Of a stretch of DNA of 64,000 nucleotides, positions 8,443 through 17,534 are shown piece by piece. The DNA comes from an uncultured Prevotellaceae bacterium. Its GTDB lineage: Bacteria > Bacteroidota > Bacteroidia > Bacteroidales > Bacteroidaceae. The notes below the pieces were generated by a model. The model was not told the origin of the DNA, made no database searches, and saw only the letters and a list, made by a program, of their open reading frames with translations. Position numbers and translations under genes: made by a program. Position 1 is the first letter of the stretch, and each line of letters begins with the position of its first letter. The DNA lies in contig OMZE01000001.1 of the NCBI GenBank assembly GCA_900315455.1, positions 186,001 to 250,000 of the forward strand, written 5' to 3'.

Positions 8443-9465
8443 TTACGTATTAACGATTTGTTGGGAAGACAGTGTGTTGAAGAACGACAGTTCTTCTGCT
8501 ATCTGACGAGAGAAACGCTCATGGCGGCCTTTCACATAGAGATAAAGCAGCCACATGATGAAGGTCTCAAACAAGAAATTCATCGCTGGGATGTCGAGCA
8601 GACAGAAGAGGAACAGCCATGCCGACCGGAAATTGTAGGTGAGCAGTCCGTTCCATTTCATCAGCGGAAGTGAATGACGGCGGAAGGTATCGCGTACCGA
8701 CTGAGGGATGTTGTCCGCACTGCCATAACGCTCACGGAGCCTGGCCATCAGACGCTGGAACTGCGGGGTGACCTGCTCTTGCTTGAGTGTGTAGTCGATA
8801 TAGGATTTTTGGAACAACCGCTCCACCCAACTGGCGTCGGAGGGCATGTTTTCGTAAATCTCACGCTGGCGCTCGGAATTGTCGAGTTCGCTGCCTTTCT
8901 CGCCTTTGAGGAAGAACAGATGCACCTGAATGTAGTAGTCGGCAAGCCGTTGCTGTCCTGCCAAACCCCTGATGCCTGACACATAGGCCAAGACGAAAAC
9001 CACAGCGGTGGCTATGAGCGTGTTGGTGGTGGTGTTGCTGATGCCCAACCATCCAAACTCAATGTCGTGATGCAGATAGAACCGATAAATGAGAGCCGCG
9101 TAGATGGGGAAGAACCAGGTAAAACCAGCCACACCGTCGAGGATACGGCCCATGCGGCTCTTCTTTCCCGTCATACGGGCAAGTTGTCCGTCGGTACAGT
9201 CGAGGATGTCGGCCACCATCAGTAAGACAATGGCGATGATGTTGTAGACGATGCCCCAACCGTGTTCATAGTAGAAACTGCCGTGGGCAAAGAAAAAAGC
9301 GCTCGCCGCCCCGATAAACATCGAGGCAATGGTCACCGTGTTGGGGTGAATGTCGAAACGGGCAAAAAAACAAGAGAGGTAATAGCAGAACGGACGGATA
9401 ACGTGATAGTCGAGCCAGTCTTCCGTCTCTGCCGACTTCAAGGTGGCCTTGTATTTTTCGTTCAT
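8443..9465 (-). CDS. CDP-alcohol phosphatidyltransferase family protein
   Basis: This 340-residue membrane enzyme carries the family motif at about residues 89-114: D89-x2-D92-G-x2-A-R-x8-G106-x3-D110. The fourth aspartate expected four residues after D110, usually taken as the general base, is Gly114. Family members join a CDP-activated alcohol or lipid to a second alcohol, making phospholipid head groups. About 140 extra residues (190-330) follow the first helices, including a soluble charged loop (EKGSELDNSERQREIYENM), then two terminal helices; typical members are nearer 200 residues. It starts 9 nt after the aminotransferase gene ends. The family is certain, the substrate unknown. Confidence 0.88.
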   Translation of the reverse strand: MNEKYKATLKSAETEDWLDYHVIRPFCYYLSCFFARFDIHPNTVTIASMFIGAASAFFFAHGSFYYEHGWGIVYNIIAIVLLMVADILDCTDGQLARMTGKKSRMGRILDGVAGFTWFFPIYAALIYRFYLHHDIEFGWLGISNTTTNTLIATAVVFVLAYVSGIRGLAGQQRLADYYIQVHLFFLKGEKGSELDNSERQREIYENMPSDASWVERLFQKSYIDYTLKQEQVTPQFQRLMARLRERYGSADNIPQSVRDTFRRHSLPLMKWNGLLTYNFRSAWLFLFCLLDIPAMNFLFETFIMWLLYLYVKGRHERFSRQIAEELSFFNTLSSQQIVNT

Positions 9466-9474
9466 TACAACGGC

Positions 9475-10512
9475 TTATTTTTCGTTATAGATGCGGAGGA
9501 TGGTGTCGCAGACGGCCTGTGTCTGCTCCCTGCGGCCCAAAGTGATGCGGACGCACGACTCCAGCCCCTTGTCAGACATAAACTTGATCTTGTAGTCTTC
9601 GGCAGCAAGGGCAGCCTTCAGCGGCTCCTTAATCTCTAAGGGATACTTGATGAGAATGAAGTTGGCCACCGACTTGTATACCTTGAATCCCGGCAGATTG
9701 CCCAGTTCCTTCTTGTAGAGTTGACGGCCCCAGTCCATCTCATCGGCCACACGGCGGTAGTGGTCGTCGCTGTCAAGGGCGGCGAGAGCCACAGCCTCGG
9801 AAAAACGGTTGTAGCCCAGGTACTTGTTCACATAACTGGTAAAGGCGTCGTGACCCTTGCCAATGAAGCCGAAGCCCAGCCGCAGACCGGGAAGACCATA
9901 GAATTTGGACAACGTACGCGATATAATCAGGTTGTTGTAGCGTTCTACCAGCGGGGCGATGTAATGGGTGTCGGTGGAGATGAAACTGGCATAGGCCTCA
10001 TCGATGAGCACGATGGTGTCGGAGGGGATGTTCTCCATGATACGCCCAATCTCTTCAGGTGTCAGTCCGTTGCCTGTGGGGTTGTTGGGTGAGGCGAGGA
10101 GGAGCATACGGGGATGGACACGGTTGGTGTAGGCTATCACTTCGTCGATGTCGTAGGCGAAGGTGTCGTCGGTCTCGTGAAGGGGGTACATCTCGAAATT
10201 GCCCCCACACTCTCCGGCAATGCGGTTGTAATACCACCAGGAGAACTCGGGGATAAGGATGGTCTTGTTGTCGCCCACCATCAGGAAGTAGTGGACGGTA
10301 TTCTTGAGGATATCCTCGCCACCATACCCTAAAATCACTTGATTCTCGGGCACACCATATATTTCACTCAGTCGAACCGAAACCACACTCTTCTTGCCCT
10401 CATCGTAGATACGGGTGTAGAAACATAAGTCTTTGGGGTCGAAGTTTTTCACAGCCTCAAGAACTTTCTCGCTCGGTTCAAAATTGAATTCGTTTCTATC
10501 TAGATAGTTCAT
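9475..10512 (-). CDS. Class I/II PLP-dependent aminotransferase (HisC/CobD-like)
   Basis: The 345-residue product starts MNYLDRNEFNFEPSEKVLEA; an upstream in-frame ATG at 10536 overlaps the promoter and is rejected. Fold-type I landmarks are clear: GYGGEDIL (phosphate/PLP contact), LASPNNPTGN, VLIDEAYASF with the PLP-pyridine aspartate, SRTLSKFYGLPGLRLGF with the Schiff-base lysine, and the C-terminal CVRITLGRREQ arginine. It resembles histidinol-phosphate aminotransferase and L-threonine-phosphate decarboxylase. No histidine or cobalamin genes are nearby; instead it is co-transcribed with a CDP-alcohol phosphatidyltransferase and a lipid-flippase-like protein. It may therefore make an amino-alcohol phosphate head group; this is inference. 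Confidence 0.85.
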   Translation of the reverse strand: MNYLDRNEFNFEPSEKVLEAVKNFDPKDLCFYTRIYDEGKKSVVSVRLSEIYGVPENQVILGYGGEDILKNTVHYFLMVGDNKTILIPEFSWWYYNRIAGECGGNFEMYPLHETDDTFAYDIDEVIAYTNRVHPRMLLLASPNNPTGNGLTPEEIGRIMENIPSDTIVLIDEAYASFISTDTHYIAPLVERYNNLIISRTLSKFYGLPGLRLGFGFIGKGHDAFTSYVNKYLGYNRFSEAVALAALDSDDHYRRVADEMDWGRQLYKKELGNLPGFKVYKSVANFILIKYPLEIKEPLKAALAAEDYKIKFMSDKGLESCVRITLGRREQTQAVCDTILRIYNEK

Positions 10513-10533
10513 ACTAATAATGCATTTCGAATG

Positions 10534-10564
10534 CAAAATTATAAATAATTATCTTTTCAGCCAA
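10534..10564 (-). promoter_or_regulatory. Promoter of the aminotransferase/CDP-alcohol transferase operon
   Basis: TAATTTTG (10534-10541, minus strand) and TTGG (10561-10564) at exactly 19-nt spacing. The predicted RNA start near 10527 supports translation from 10512. Confidence 0.65.
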
Positions 10565-10644
10565 TTTTTTTCGCTAAATCTTTAATATGTGAATTGTATT
10601 GTGCTGTTTTTCCTCCATCAATAGGGCAAAGCCACACAATATTT

Positions 10645-10703
10645 TTCCATTTCCAATTTCCAATCGGGCGATGTATGGTCTCAATCTTCAATTTCCAATT
10701 TGG
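10645..10703. repeat. Short A/T-rich heptamer-type repeats (TTGGAAA / TTGAAGA units)
   Basis: On the minus strand, ATTGGAAATTGGAAATGGAA (10645-10664) and the related CCAAATTGGAAATTGAAGAT (10684-10703) are degenerate ~7-bp tandem units. The second block encodes the last residues and stop codon of the regulator gene at 10681-12366. Confidence 0.7.
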
Positions 10704-12366
10704 CCATGCGCTGATACTGTGAAGGTGTGAGGCCGGTGATTTTCTTGAAGGTGCGGATGAAATGGCTCCTCGACTTGAATCCCACCTCCTCGGCGATGGC
10801 CTCATTGGTCTTATTGCCGTTGTTGGCGGTGTCGACGAGCCGCTTGCACACTTCGTTGATGCGCTGCTCGTTGAGAAGAGTGTTGAAGTTCTTCCCTAAC
10901 GTCTCGTTGATGACTTGTGACACGTATTTCGTGTTGGAGTTGACCAATGTGGCCAGTTTGTCGATGGTGAAGTCGTCCTTGCAGAACTCCGCCGGAGTGT
11001 GCATCACTTGCCGTATGCGGCTCAGCAGTATCTCCCTACTCTCGTCGGTCAGGCTGCTCGACTTGTAGCGTTCCTGGTCGGGCAACTTGGTTTCGGATTT
11101 TTCCAACTTCTCCAACTTCTCTGTATATTCCTGGTAGATGCGCTCCTCTTTCTCCTCCGACTTGAGCAGGGCTACATTCTTCTTGAACAAATCTTTGTTG
11201 CTCTCAGATAGTTTCTTGTTCTGGTATATGGTGATTCCCAGGAATAGGAGGGTGAGAAGCAGGCCGATGCCTATGGCCCATGTCACGATGTCGTGGACTC
11301 GTTTCTCAGCAGTGAGTTGATGCAACTGTTTCTCATACTTATTGGCCTCGTGGAGAAACTCCATGTCCTTGATCTTCCCATACTCGTTGGCGCTGTTGAT
11401 GGAGTCTTTCAGTTCCATGTAGCGGTAATTCGCGGCATGGGCCATGTTTATATTGCCCAAACGCTGGTAACAGAGGTCAAGATAGTGGTAGGTGGTGATA
11501 AGCATGTCGAGCGAATGGCTCTCTTCCGATTTCCGCTCACAAATACGCAGGTTGTCCAATGCCTTGTCGTATTCGCCTATATCCATATAGGCTTTCGCCA
11601 TATACAGGTAATTAGGTATTTCATGAGTTTCCTGAAAGTCAAGTCCCTGTGCTATTTCTATGGCTTTGCCGAATTGTGTGATGGCTTCAGTGTACTGCCG
11701 GTGGTGAAGTGACTCCATGCCGTCGCAAATCCTGGAGATAAACTGGTAGTTGTTGTCCTTTGGCGAAATGGATAATCTCCTGAAATCCTCTATCAACGGC
11801 ATTGAGTTCTGCAGGCTGTCCACATTCCAGTTCAGGTCGAGCAGGTTATGGGTGGTATTATAGACAGAGGCCCAGTCTTGTTCCCTTTTACCTATATTAT
11901 ATGCCAGGTCGAGATGTTTGCGGGCATTGTAGTAGTCATTATAATAGATGTAGATACCGGCGATGTTGTTGTGTGTACGATAGGCTACGGAATCGTCGGC
12001 CGAATCGAGTGCCTTGGTGAACAAGGAAAACGCAGTGGAGTAGTCGTAACGCAGCATGGCAATGGCGCCGGCATTGTTCAGCGCATACTCATAGGTCTTG
12101 CGCTCCTTGTCGTTCATCTTGTTATGGTATCGGCCGATAACCACAGTGAGACATGCCAGTGCCTTGTCGGTCTCGCCCTTCTTGAGGTGAGTCATGCCCT
12201 GTTGGTAGACCTCCTCAATAGGAGTATTGGCATATCGTTTATAATACCATTCCGCAGTTTCTGTCTGCGACGCTGCTCGTGTGCTTGTCAAGCCCACGAC
12301 CAACAAAAGGAGTATGGAAATATACCTGAAAATGCTTATTTTGTGTGCCAATTCTTGAATAGTCAC
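10681..12366 (-). CDS. Membrane-spanning TPR sensor with C-terminal AraC-type DNA-binding domain
   Basis: The 561-residue protein has a signal/anchor segment (residues 13-30), then tetratricopeptide repeats (about 50-330, e.g. NYLYMAKAYMDIGEYDKALDN). A transmembrane helix follows (358-381, VTWAIGIGLLLTLLFLGITI), then a charged coiled coil (385-430) and a double helix-turn-helix of the AraC family (about 460-555, with KSRSHFIRTFKKITGLTPSQ). The layout places the TPRs in the periplasm and the DNA-binding part in the cytoplasm, a one-protein transmembrane regulator. It is transcribed away from the secreted-protein operon at 12499-19289, its likely target. The last residues, LEIED, come from a tandem repeat and are not part of the AraC fold. 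Confidence 0.87.
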   Translation of the reverse strand: MTIQELAHKISIFRYISILLLLVVGLTSTRAASQTETAEWYYKRYANTPIEEVYQQGMTHLKKGETDKALACLTVVIGRYHNKMNDKERKTYEYALNNAGAIAMLRYDYSTAFSLFTKALDSADDSVAYRTHNNIAGIYIYYNDYYNARKHLDLAYNIGKREQDWASVYNTTHNLLDLNWNVDSLQNSMPLIEDFRRLSISPKDNNYQFISRICDGMESLHHRQYTEAITQFGKAIEIAQGLDFQETHEIPNYLYMAKAYMDIGEYDKALDNLRICERKSEESHSLDMLITTYHYLDLCYQRLGNINMAHAANYRYMELKDSINSANEYGKIKDMEFLHEANKYEKQLHQLTAEKRVHDIVTWAIGIGLLLTLLFLGITIYQNKKLSESNKDLFKKNVALLKSEEKEERIYQEYTEKLEKLEKSETKLPDQERYKSSSLTDESREILLSRIRQVMHTPAEFCKDDFTIDKLATLVNSNTKYVSQVINETLGKNFNTLLNEQRINEVCKRLVDTANNGNKTNEAIAEEVGFKSRSHFIRTFKKITGLTPSQYQRMAKLEIED

Positions 12367-12420
12367 ATTGAAATCGAAAGTAATAGTTGTAAATTTCAGA
12401 TTATTTTGTTATCTTAGCGG

Positions 12421-12451
12421 CAAAATTAGTGCTTATTTGAAAAATATCAAA
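12421..12451 (-). promoter_or_regulatory. Promoter of the TPR-AraC regulator gene
   Basis: TTTG (12448-12451), 19 nt and TAATTTTG (12421-12428) on the minus strand match the Bacteroidetes consensus perfectly. The 132-bp divergent spacer also drives the protease operon. On the plus strand only a weaker pair is seen: TTTG (12437-12440), 21 nt, TATCTTTC. That would fit an activated promoter. Confidence 0.75.
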
Positions 12452-12498
12452 ACAAATCGTTATCTTTCTAATAAAAAAACATCTAACCTCACTTTGAG

Positions 12499-14145
12499 AT
12501 GCAACATATACAAAAGTGCTTAACTACATTTATCGTAACGCTGTTTTTTGCTATATGGGCTGATGCTGTACCGGCAACAGGACGTCTTTACGGTGTCTTC
12601 ACCACCGAAAAGGGGGAAAGCCTGAGTGTGCGATTGATGGGCGACGAACATCTCAGTTACTGGCAGTCGGACGACGGCCGGTGTTTTCATCTCAATGCAT
12701 CCAACCAACTCCAGGAAATCAATGCCACCGAGGTGCAGGTGCGCCGCGTCATGCGTCTCATGCCCCAACGCACACCAAGTCTCGGTGATTTCAAGCACTA
12801 CGAGGGTGCCTACAAAGGCATCATCATACTTGCCGACTTCACCGACAGGCAATTTGGCGAAGGCCATGACCAGGAACTGTTCTTCAATGTCGCCAATACT
12901 GAGAACTTCACCAACAGCATGGGGTTCAGGGGTAGTGTGCGCGACTATTTCCTCAGCCAGAGCAGGGGAAAGTTCGACTTCTCCTTCGATGTGGTTGGAC
13001 CTGTGCAACTCTCACACAGTTACAAGTATTATGGTGAGGATGCCGGCGACGGCTCTTCGCACAACATCCACGGTGGCGAGATGATAGCCGAGGCGTGCCA
13101 GTTGGCGGGCGACTCCATAGACTGGGGAAGGTACGACTGGGACGGCGACGGCGAGGTGGAGCAGGTTTTCGTGCTCTTCGCAGGGGAAGGTCAGCACAAC
13201 AGCACCGACCCCTATACCATCTGGCCTCATAAACACAGCCTGTCGATGAGCGACTATGGCAAAATCCTGCAGTTGGGCGACTATGTCATCGACCAGTATG
13301 CGTGCGGCAGCGAGATGTTCACCCCGACGATGATTTCTGGCATTGGCGTGATGTGCCATGAATTCTCTCATTGTTTCGGATTCCCCGAGCACTATGACGC
13401 TGCACTGGGTTCATCGGGGCAGTTTGGTATGTATACATGGGATGTGATGGGTATGGGCAACTACAATGGCAATGGTTTCATCCCCGCCGGCTATACGAGT
13501 CATGAGCGCATGGTGCTGGGATGGCTCGACCCTATCGAACTGCGTGACGACGAGGTGCAGGTAGACGGCATGATGCCGCTCTCGGAAGGCGGTGATGCCT
13601 ATATCATCTACAATGATGCCAACCCCAATGAGTACTATTTGTTGGAGAACCGCCAGCAGGTGGGGTGGGACGAGGCGCTTCCCGGACGTGGGTTGCTCAT
13701 TATCCATGTCGACTTCGACAAGGATATCTGGGAGGCTAATGGCGTGAATGTCATCCAGACATACGGCGCTTTCCAGAACGACCACCAGCGAATGACCATT
13801 TTCCATGCCGACAACGACGACCAGAAGACCGATTTCTCCCTTCAGCGCGACCCCTATCCCTATGGCAAGCGCGACTCCCTCACCGATAATTCCATGCCTG
13901 CAGCAAAACTCTACACCCCCAATCTTGCCGGAAACAAGTATATGAACAAGCCAATTACTCAAATCAAACGCAATGCCGACCTCACCATGAGTTTCCACTT
14001 TGGCAGCGGCACCAGCGGCATCGGTAATGTAGCCACGGAAAATGAGGGCAACAGGGTGAAGATATACCATATCGCAGGAAAAGACGTGTGGGTGCCAGTC
14101 GGAGACGGCACACAGCATCATCAAGGAGCGAAATACATTGAATAA
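12499..14145 (+). CDS. Secreted M6-family metalloprotease
   Basis: The 548-residue protein has a signal peptide (to about residue 22, FFAIWADA). A pro-region follows, then the M6 (immune inhibitor A-like) catalytic domain. The zinc site is H287-E288-F-S-H291-C-F-G294-F-P-E-H298-Y-D, the HEXXHXXGXPEHYD form common in Prevotella proteases. DWDGDGEVEQVFVLFAGEG upstream is a conserved M6 segment. After residue 510 the protein reads GIGNVATENEGNRVKIYHIAGKD and stops soon after; this resembles the start of a C-terminal sorting domain but lacks the terminal K-K-V/I-K strand. The first gene of a three-gene operon; the next begins 36 nt downstream. Likely degrades extracellular protein. Confidence 0.88.
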   Translation: MQHIQKCLTTFIVTLFFAIWADAVPATGRLYGVFTTEKGESLSVRLMGDEHLSYWQSDDGRCFHLNASNQLQEINATEVQVRRVMRLMPQRTPSLGDFKHYEGAYKGIIILADFTDRQFGEGHDQELFFNVANTENFTNSMGFRGSVRDYFLSQSRGKFDFSFDVVGPVQLSHSYKYYGEDAGDGSSHNIHGGEMIAEACQLAGDSIDWGRYDWDGDGEVEQVFVLFAGEGQHNSTDPYTIWPHKHSLSMSDYGKILQLGDYVIDQYACGSEMFTPTMISGIGVMCHEFSHCFGFPEHYDAALGSSGQFGMYTWDVMGMGNYNGNGFIPAGYTSHERMVLGWLDPIELRDDEVQVDGMMPLSEGGDAYIIYNDANPNEYYLLENRQQVGWDEALPGRGLLIIHVDFDKDIWEANGVNVIQTYGAFQNDHQRMTIFHADNDDQKTDFSLQRDPYPYGKRDSLTDNSMPAAKLYTPNLAGNKYMNKPITQIKRNADLTMSFHFGSGTSGIGNVATENEGNRVKIYHIAGKDVWVPVGDGTQHHQGAKYIE

Positions 14146-14180
14146 CCATACATCTAATTATTTATTAAACCTACACGCTT

Positions 14181-17100
14181 ATGAAAAAACTTTTATGCTT
14201 AATTGGGGTACTCTTCGCAGTGCTGATGGTTAATGCCCAGAAGACTGTCGATTCACGCCCCGTATCAACCAACCATCCCTATTCCTACATCAGTAAGGAA
14301 GACCTGATGCAGTTGGAGAAGATGGTGCCCGAAAGTGCCAAGACGGCACAGCCTAAAGCCCAGAAAGCAATCAAACGCGCTGGCGAAGCCGTGGACACGG
14401 TGGAGTACTATGTGGTGTCGCAGAGCACCACGAAGAACTATGCCTTCGCGCCCAATGGTGGTGATATCTTGCCTCACAACGCCGGAATCGCCATCGAGGG
14501 AAGTAAGGTGACTTTCCACAATCTCTTCGGGCTCTACAATCCCGCCGACTACTCGCCAACGGTTGAGTATGACTTCACCGGAACGTATGACGAGGCACAA
14601 AAGACCATTACCGTGCCCACTTCCACGGTTTTTGCCAATGCCACCATTGTGGCCTCCATCTCCAACTACTATGTCGGTACGCTCGTATGTGGTGAAATCG
14701 ATGAAACAGGTACGCTTTATCCCGAAGATGAACTCGTCTTCCACGTAGAAGGCAACTTCGAGAAAATTTACACCGACCAGGCTATCGGCATCACCTATAC
14801 CTTGCCCGACGGAAGCGCATCCTACGGATTGTATAAATCGTTCCGCCGCACATATGCCTGCATACCCGGGGAGAAAGGCGACCTCATCATGTTTAATGAG
14901 TCGCTCGACCTGGGGCGCACCTTCCCCAATGTGGATGCAGTGAGAGACTCTGTACCCATTATTAATATAGGTAAGGGCGATGTAGAGTATGTCGTCGATG
15001 TGGAGAGCGATCCCGAAGGGTATATCCTCAGTCCCTCGGCTGGTGTGCTCAGCGGCCTGTCATATACTTATGTGGTCTTCGAGTTGGCCGGACCCGAGCC
15101 CGTGGATGAGGTTGAAGCCAATGCCCTTATCAATTACGACAATGGCGACAGTGAAGGCAGTTTCGTGGTTTCACTCACCGGTGGCATTGATCCGATGCCC
15201 GATTACTCGGCTATAGTGAAGAAAGGCGACTTCACCTTCAATACCTCTGTAGATTTCCCATTCAAGATGGTTGAATTCAACAACGCTCCTGCTGCCATGT
15301 CGGGTGTCGAAGGTCAGGCAGGTATTTCCGATCTCTATGTGAAATTCAACGTGCCCGAAGGCAAGAAGGGTATATTCAATTTCGAAGGTTACCATTCCAA
15401 CGATATGTCGTTCCGTTATTACTGGGCAGTCCTCTCCGGCTATTTTGTCGACAGTGAGGCTCCCGCATTCTCTACCAGCAACGACGGACCGATGAACGGC
15501 ACGCTTGAACTTGCTCCTGGCGACCACTTCGTTCGCTTCCAGCACCAAAACATGTATTTCTCTGGCATCTTGACCAATGGCCTGTATCTTACCAGCCTCA
15601 GTCTGGATTTCGAGGACCTGCCAGCCGATGCTGCTGAACTGAAGACAGAGGCATTAGACTTCGGCAACTTCATCATAGAAGATGGCTATAGTGTTAGTGG
15701 CTCACAGAATGTCCTCATACAAAACCGTGGTGCCAACACCCTCACACTCTTGAGCGTAGAGAGTGATAACGAGGCCTTCAAAGCCGATGTTGCCAGCGTG
15801 CAGCCAGCCACCTCGCTCAACAACCTCATCATTCCTGTCACCTTCTCTGCCAGTGTGGCAGGTGTGCAGACGGGCAATCTCACCATTACTACCTCGGCAG
15901 GTACATACACTGTTCCCGTCAAGGCTAAAGTGTTCGACATGCCCGACTTCAGCCAGGTCATTGTGGAAGGTATGGAATACATGACCGTGACTACCAATCC
16001 CTCTGCTCCATTCATCATCGAGGATGGCGTAGCCTATAATGCCAACTGCGACGACGGCGACCTTGTACCCACCACTTCCGAACTCCGCCTGACATTGGAC
16101 ATCCCAGAAGGCAAGATCGCTTACCTCACATGGGAAGGACATGCTTGGGGCAATCCAAAACCCGACGACCCATACGACACCTCTTATTGGAATAAAGACC
16201 ATGCGGGTTTCGAATTCCAAAACGGTAGCAATATGGGACAACTCTTTCTTCATGGATATGATGTGGATGTAAGTTCCGACGCCTTCTCTACCTATGATGA
16301 CGGTTATTGGGCCAAGTTCCTCACATTCATTCACTCTACCAACCAATGGGGACAAGACTACTTCGCGTTCCAGTATATCCAGGACGGTGACTCTGTGACT
16401 GTAGGAAAGAATCGTTTTGAGATCAAGAACATACGCCTGCATGTGGAAGACTTCGCCGCACATGGCGTGGAACTTGTGACAGAGGGTGCTGTGGCATTCG
16501 AGCCTACCTATGTATCCGAAGGACGCTATGCACAAACAACTGTGCAGTTGAAGAACACTGGTAGTGAGCCTCTCACCGTGGAGTCTATCCGCCCGGAGAA
16601 CGAGGGTGAGCCGTTCGGCGGCATCGTGCCTCAGGACTATTATAACAATGTGGCTTTTGGCAATACAATGAACGTCACATTGACATTTGCTCCCACCGTG
16701 GCTTCTGATGAGGAGAAAGAGTATACCGGAAATGTCATCATCACGACAAATGCCGGCGACGTGGTGGTGCCAGTAGTAGCCTATACCAAGGCTCAGAAGG
16801 GCATCATCTATCCGGGCGACATCGAGGACGACGCTGTGGGATGGACCACATTCGACAACGACGGTGATGGCATAGCATGGCGTCTGGGCTGGAACTTCTG
16901 GGGCACACGTCCGGAATATGTGCGCAGTGGCATCCAGTGCCTCGGCTCTGCTTCGTCAAGCGACTACGACCTGCCTTACACTCCCGACAACTTCATCTTC
17001 TCACCTGCCATCAAGGTTCCTGCCGATGGTGGTAAACTGAACTATTTCATCAGTGCTTTCCATCCCAGCAGGTATGCCGAGCACTATAGTTTCTATATCG

Positions 17101-17525
17101 TCGACAACATCGACTGCCTTAACGAAGGCAATATGGGCTACATCCTCAACAACTTCCAACCCCTCGTCGAGGAGACCATCGACATCCCGGCTGAATACAA
17201 CAGCGACTACACCAAGGTGGAGGGATGGCTGGAGAGAACCATCGACCTTGACAGTTATGCCGGACAGACCATCTACCTCGTCTACCGCCACCATGACTGC
17301 ACAGGTCAGTATGTGCTCCGTCTCGACGATGTGTTCGTATTCACCAACGACAAGTACAACGAACTTCTGGGCATCGGCTCGCTCGACGGCGACAAGAATG
17401 TCATCAGCCGTGAATACTACACCATCGATGGCGTGCGCACCATGGCTCCCGCTAAGGGCGTCAGCATTGTGCGCGAAGGAATGAAGGATGGTTCTGTGAA
17501 AGTGCAGAAAGTCATCATTAAGTAA
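14181..17525 (+). CDS. Large secreted adhesin-like protein with choice-of-anchor J domain and sorting tail
   Basis: The 1114-residue product has a signal peptide (to about residue 20, LMVNAQ). Several beta-sandwich modules follow, including two ASH/Hydin-like repeats (about 495-600 and 765-870; QNVLIQNRGANTLTLLSVES and TTVQLKNTGSEPLTVESIRP align). A choice-of-anchor J (cleaved-adhesin-like) domain lies at 874-1057, recognisable by GWTTFDNDGDGIAW, NFIFSPAI and LDDVFVF. The last 57 residues form a short sorting-type domain ending VKVQKVIIK. It is probably exported across the outer membrane and bound to protein or glycan surfaces. It lies between the M6 protease and an Omp28-like gene 9 nt downstream, so the three likely form one secreted set. 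No enzymatic motif is visible. Confidence 0.75.
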   Translation: MKKLLCLIGVLFAVLMVNAQKTVDSRPVSTNHPYSYISKEDLMQLEKMVPESAKTAQPKAQKAIKRAGEAVDTVEYYVVSQSTTKNYAFAPNGGDILPHNAGIAIEGSKVTFHNLFGLYNPADYSPTVEYDFTGTYDEAQKTITVPTSTVFANATIVASISNYYVGTLVCGEIDETGTLYPEDELVFHVEGNFEKIYTDQAIGITYTLPDGSASYGLYKSFRRTYACIPGEKGDLIMFNESLDLGRTFPNVDAVRDSVPIINIGKGDVEYVVDVESDPEGYILSPSAGVLSGLSYTYVVFELAGPEPVDEVEANALINYDNGDSEGSFVVSLTGGIDPMPDYSAIVKKGDFTFNTSVDFPFKMVEFNNAPAAMSGVEGQAGISDLYVKFNVPEGKKGIFNFEGYHSNDMSFRYYWAVLSGYFVDSEAPAFSTSNDGPMNGTLELAPGDHFVRFQHQNMYFSGILTNGLYLTSLSLDFEDLPADAAELKTEALDFGNFIIEDGYSVSGSQNVLIQNRGANTLTLLSVESDNEAFKADVASVQPATSLNNLIIPVTFSASVAGVQTGNLTITTSAGTYTVPVKAKVFDMPDFSQVIVEGMEYMTVTTNPSAPFIIEDGVAYNANCDDGDLVPTTSELRLTLDIPEGKIAYLTWEGHAWGNPKPDDPYDTSYWNKDHAGFEFQNGSNMGQLFLHGYDVDVSSDAFSTYDDGYWAKFLTFIHSTNQWGQDYFAFQYIQDGDSVTVGKNRFEIKNIRLHVEDFAAHGVELVTEGAVAFEPTYVSEGRYAQTTVQLKNTGSEPLTVESIRPENEGEPFGGIVPQDYYNNVAFGNTMNVTLTFAPTVASDEEKEYTGNVIITTNAGDVVVPVVAYTKAQKGIIYPGDIEDDAVGWTTFDNDGDGIAWRLGWNFWGTRPEYVRSGIQCLGSASSSDYDLPYTPDNFIFSPAIKVPADGGKLNYFISAFHPSRYAEHYSFYIVDNIDCLNEGNMGYILNNFQPLVEETIDIPAEYNSDYTKVEGWLERTIDLDSYAGQTIYLVYRHHDCTGQYVLRLDDVFVFTNDKYNELLGIGSLDGDKNVISREYYTIDGVRTMAPAKGVSIVREGMKDGSVKVQKVIIK

Positions 17526-17534
17526 ATCTGTGAA

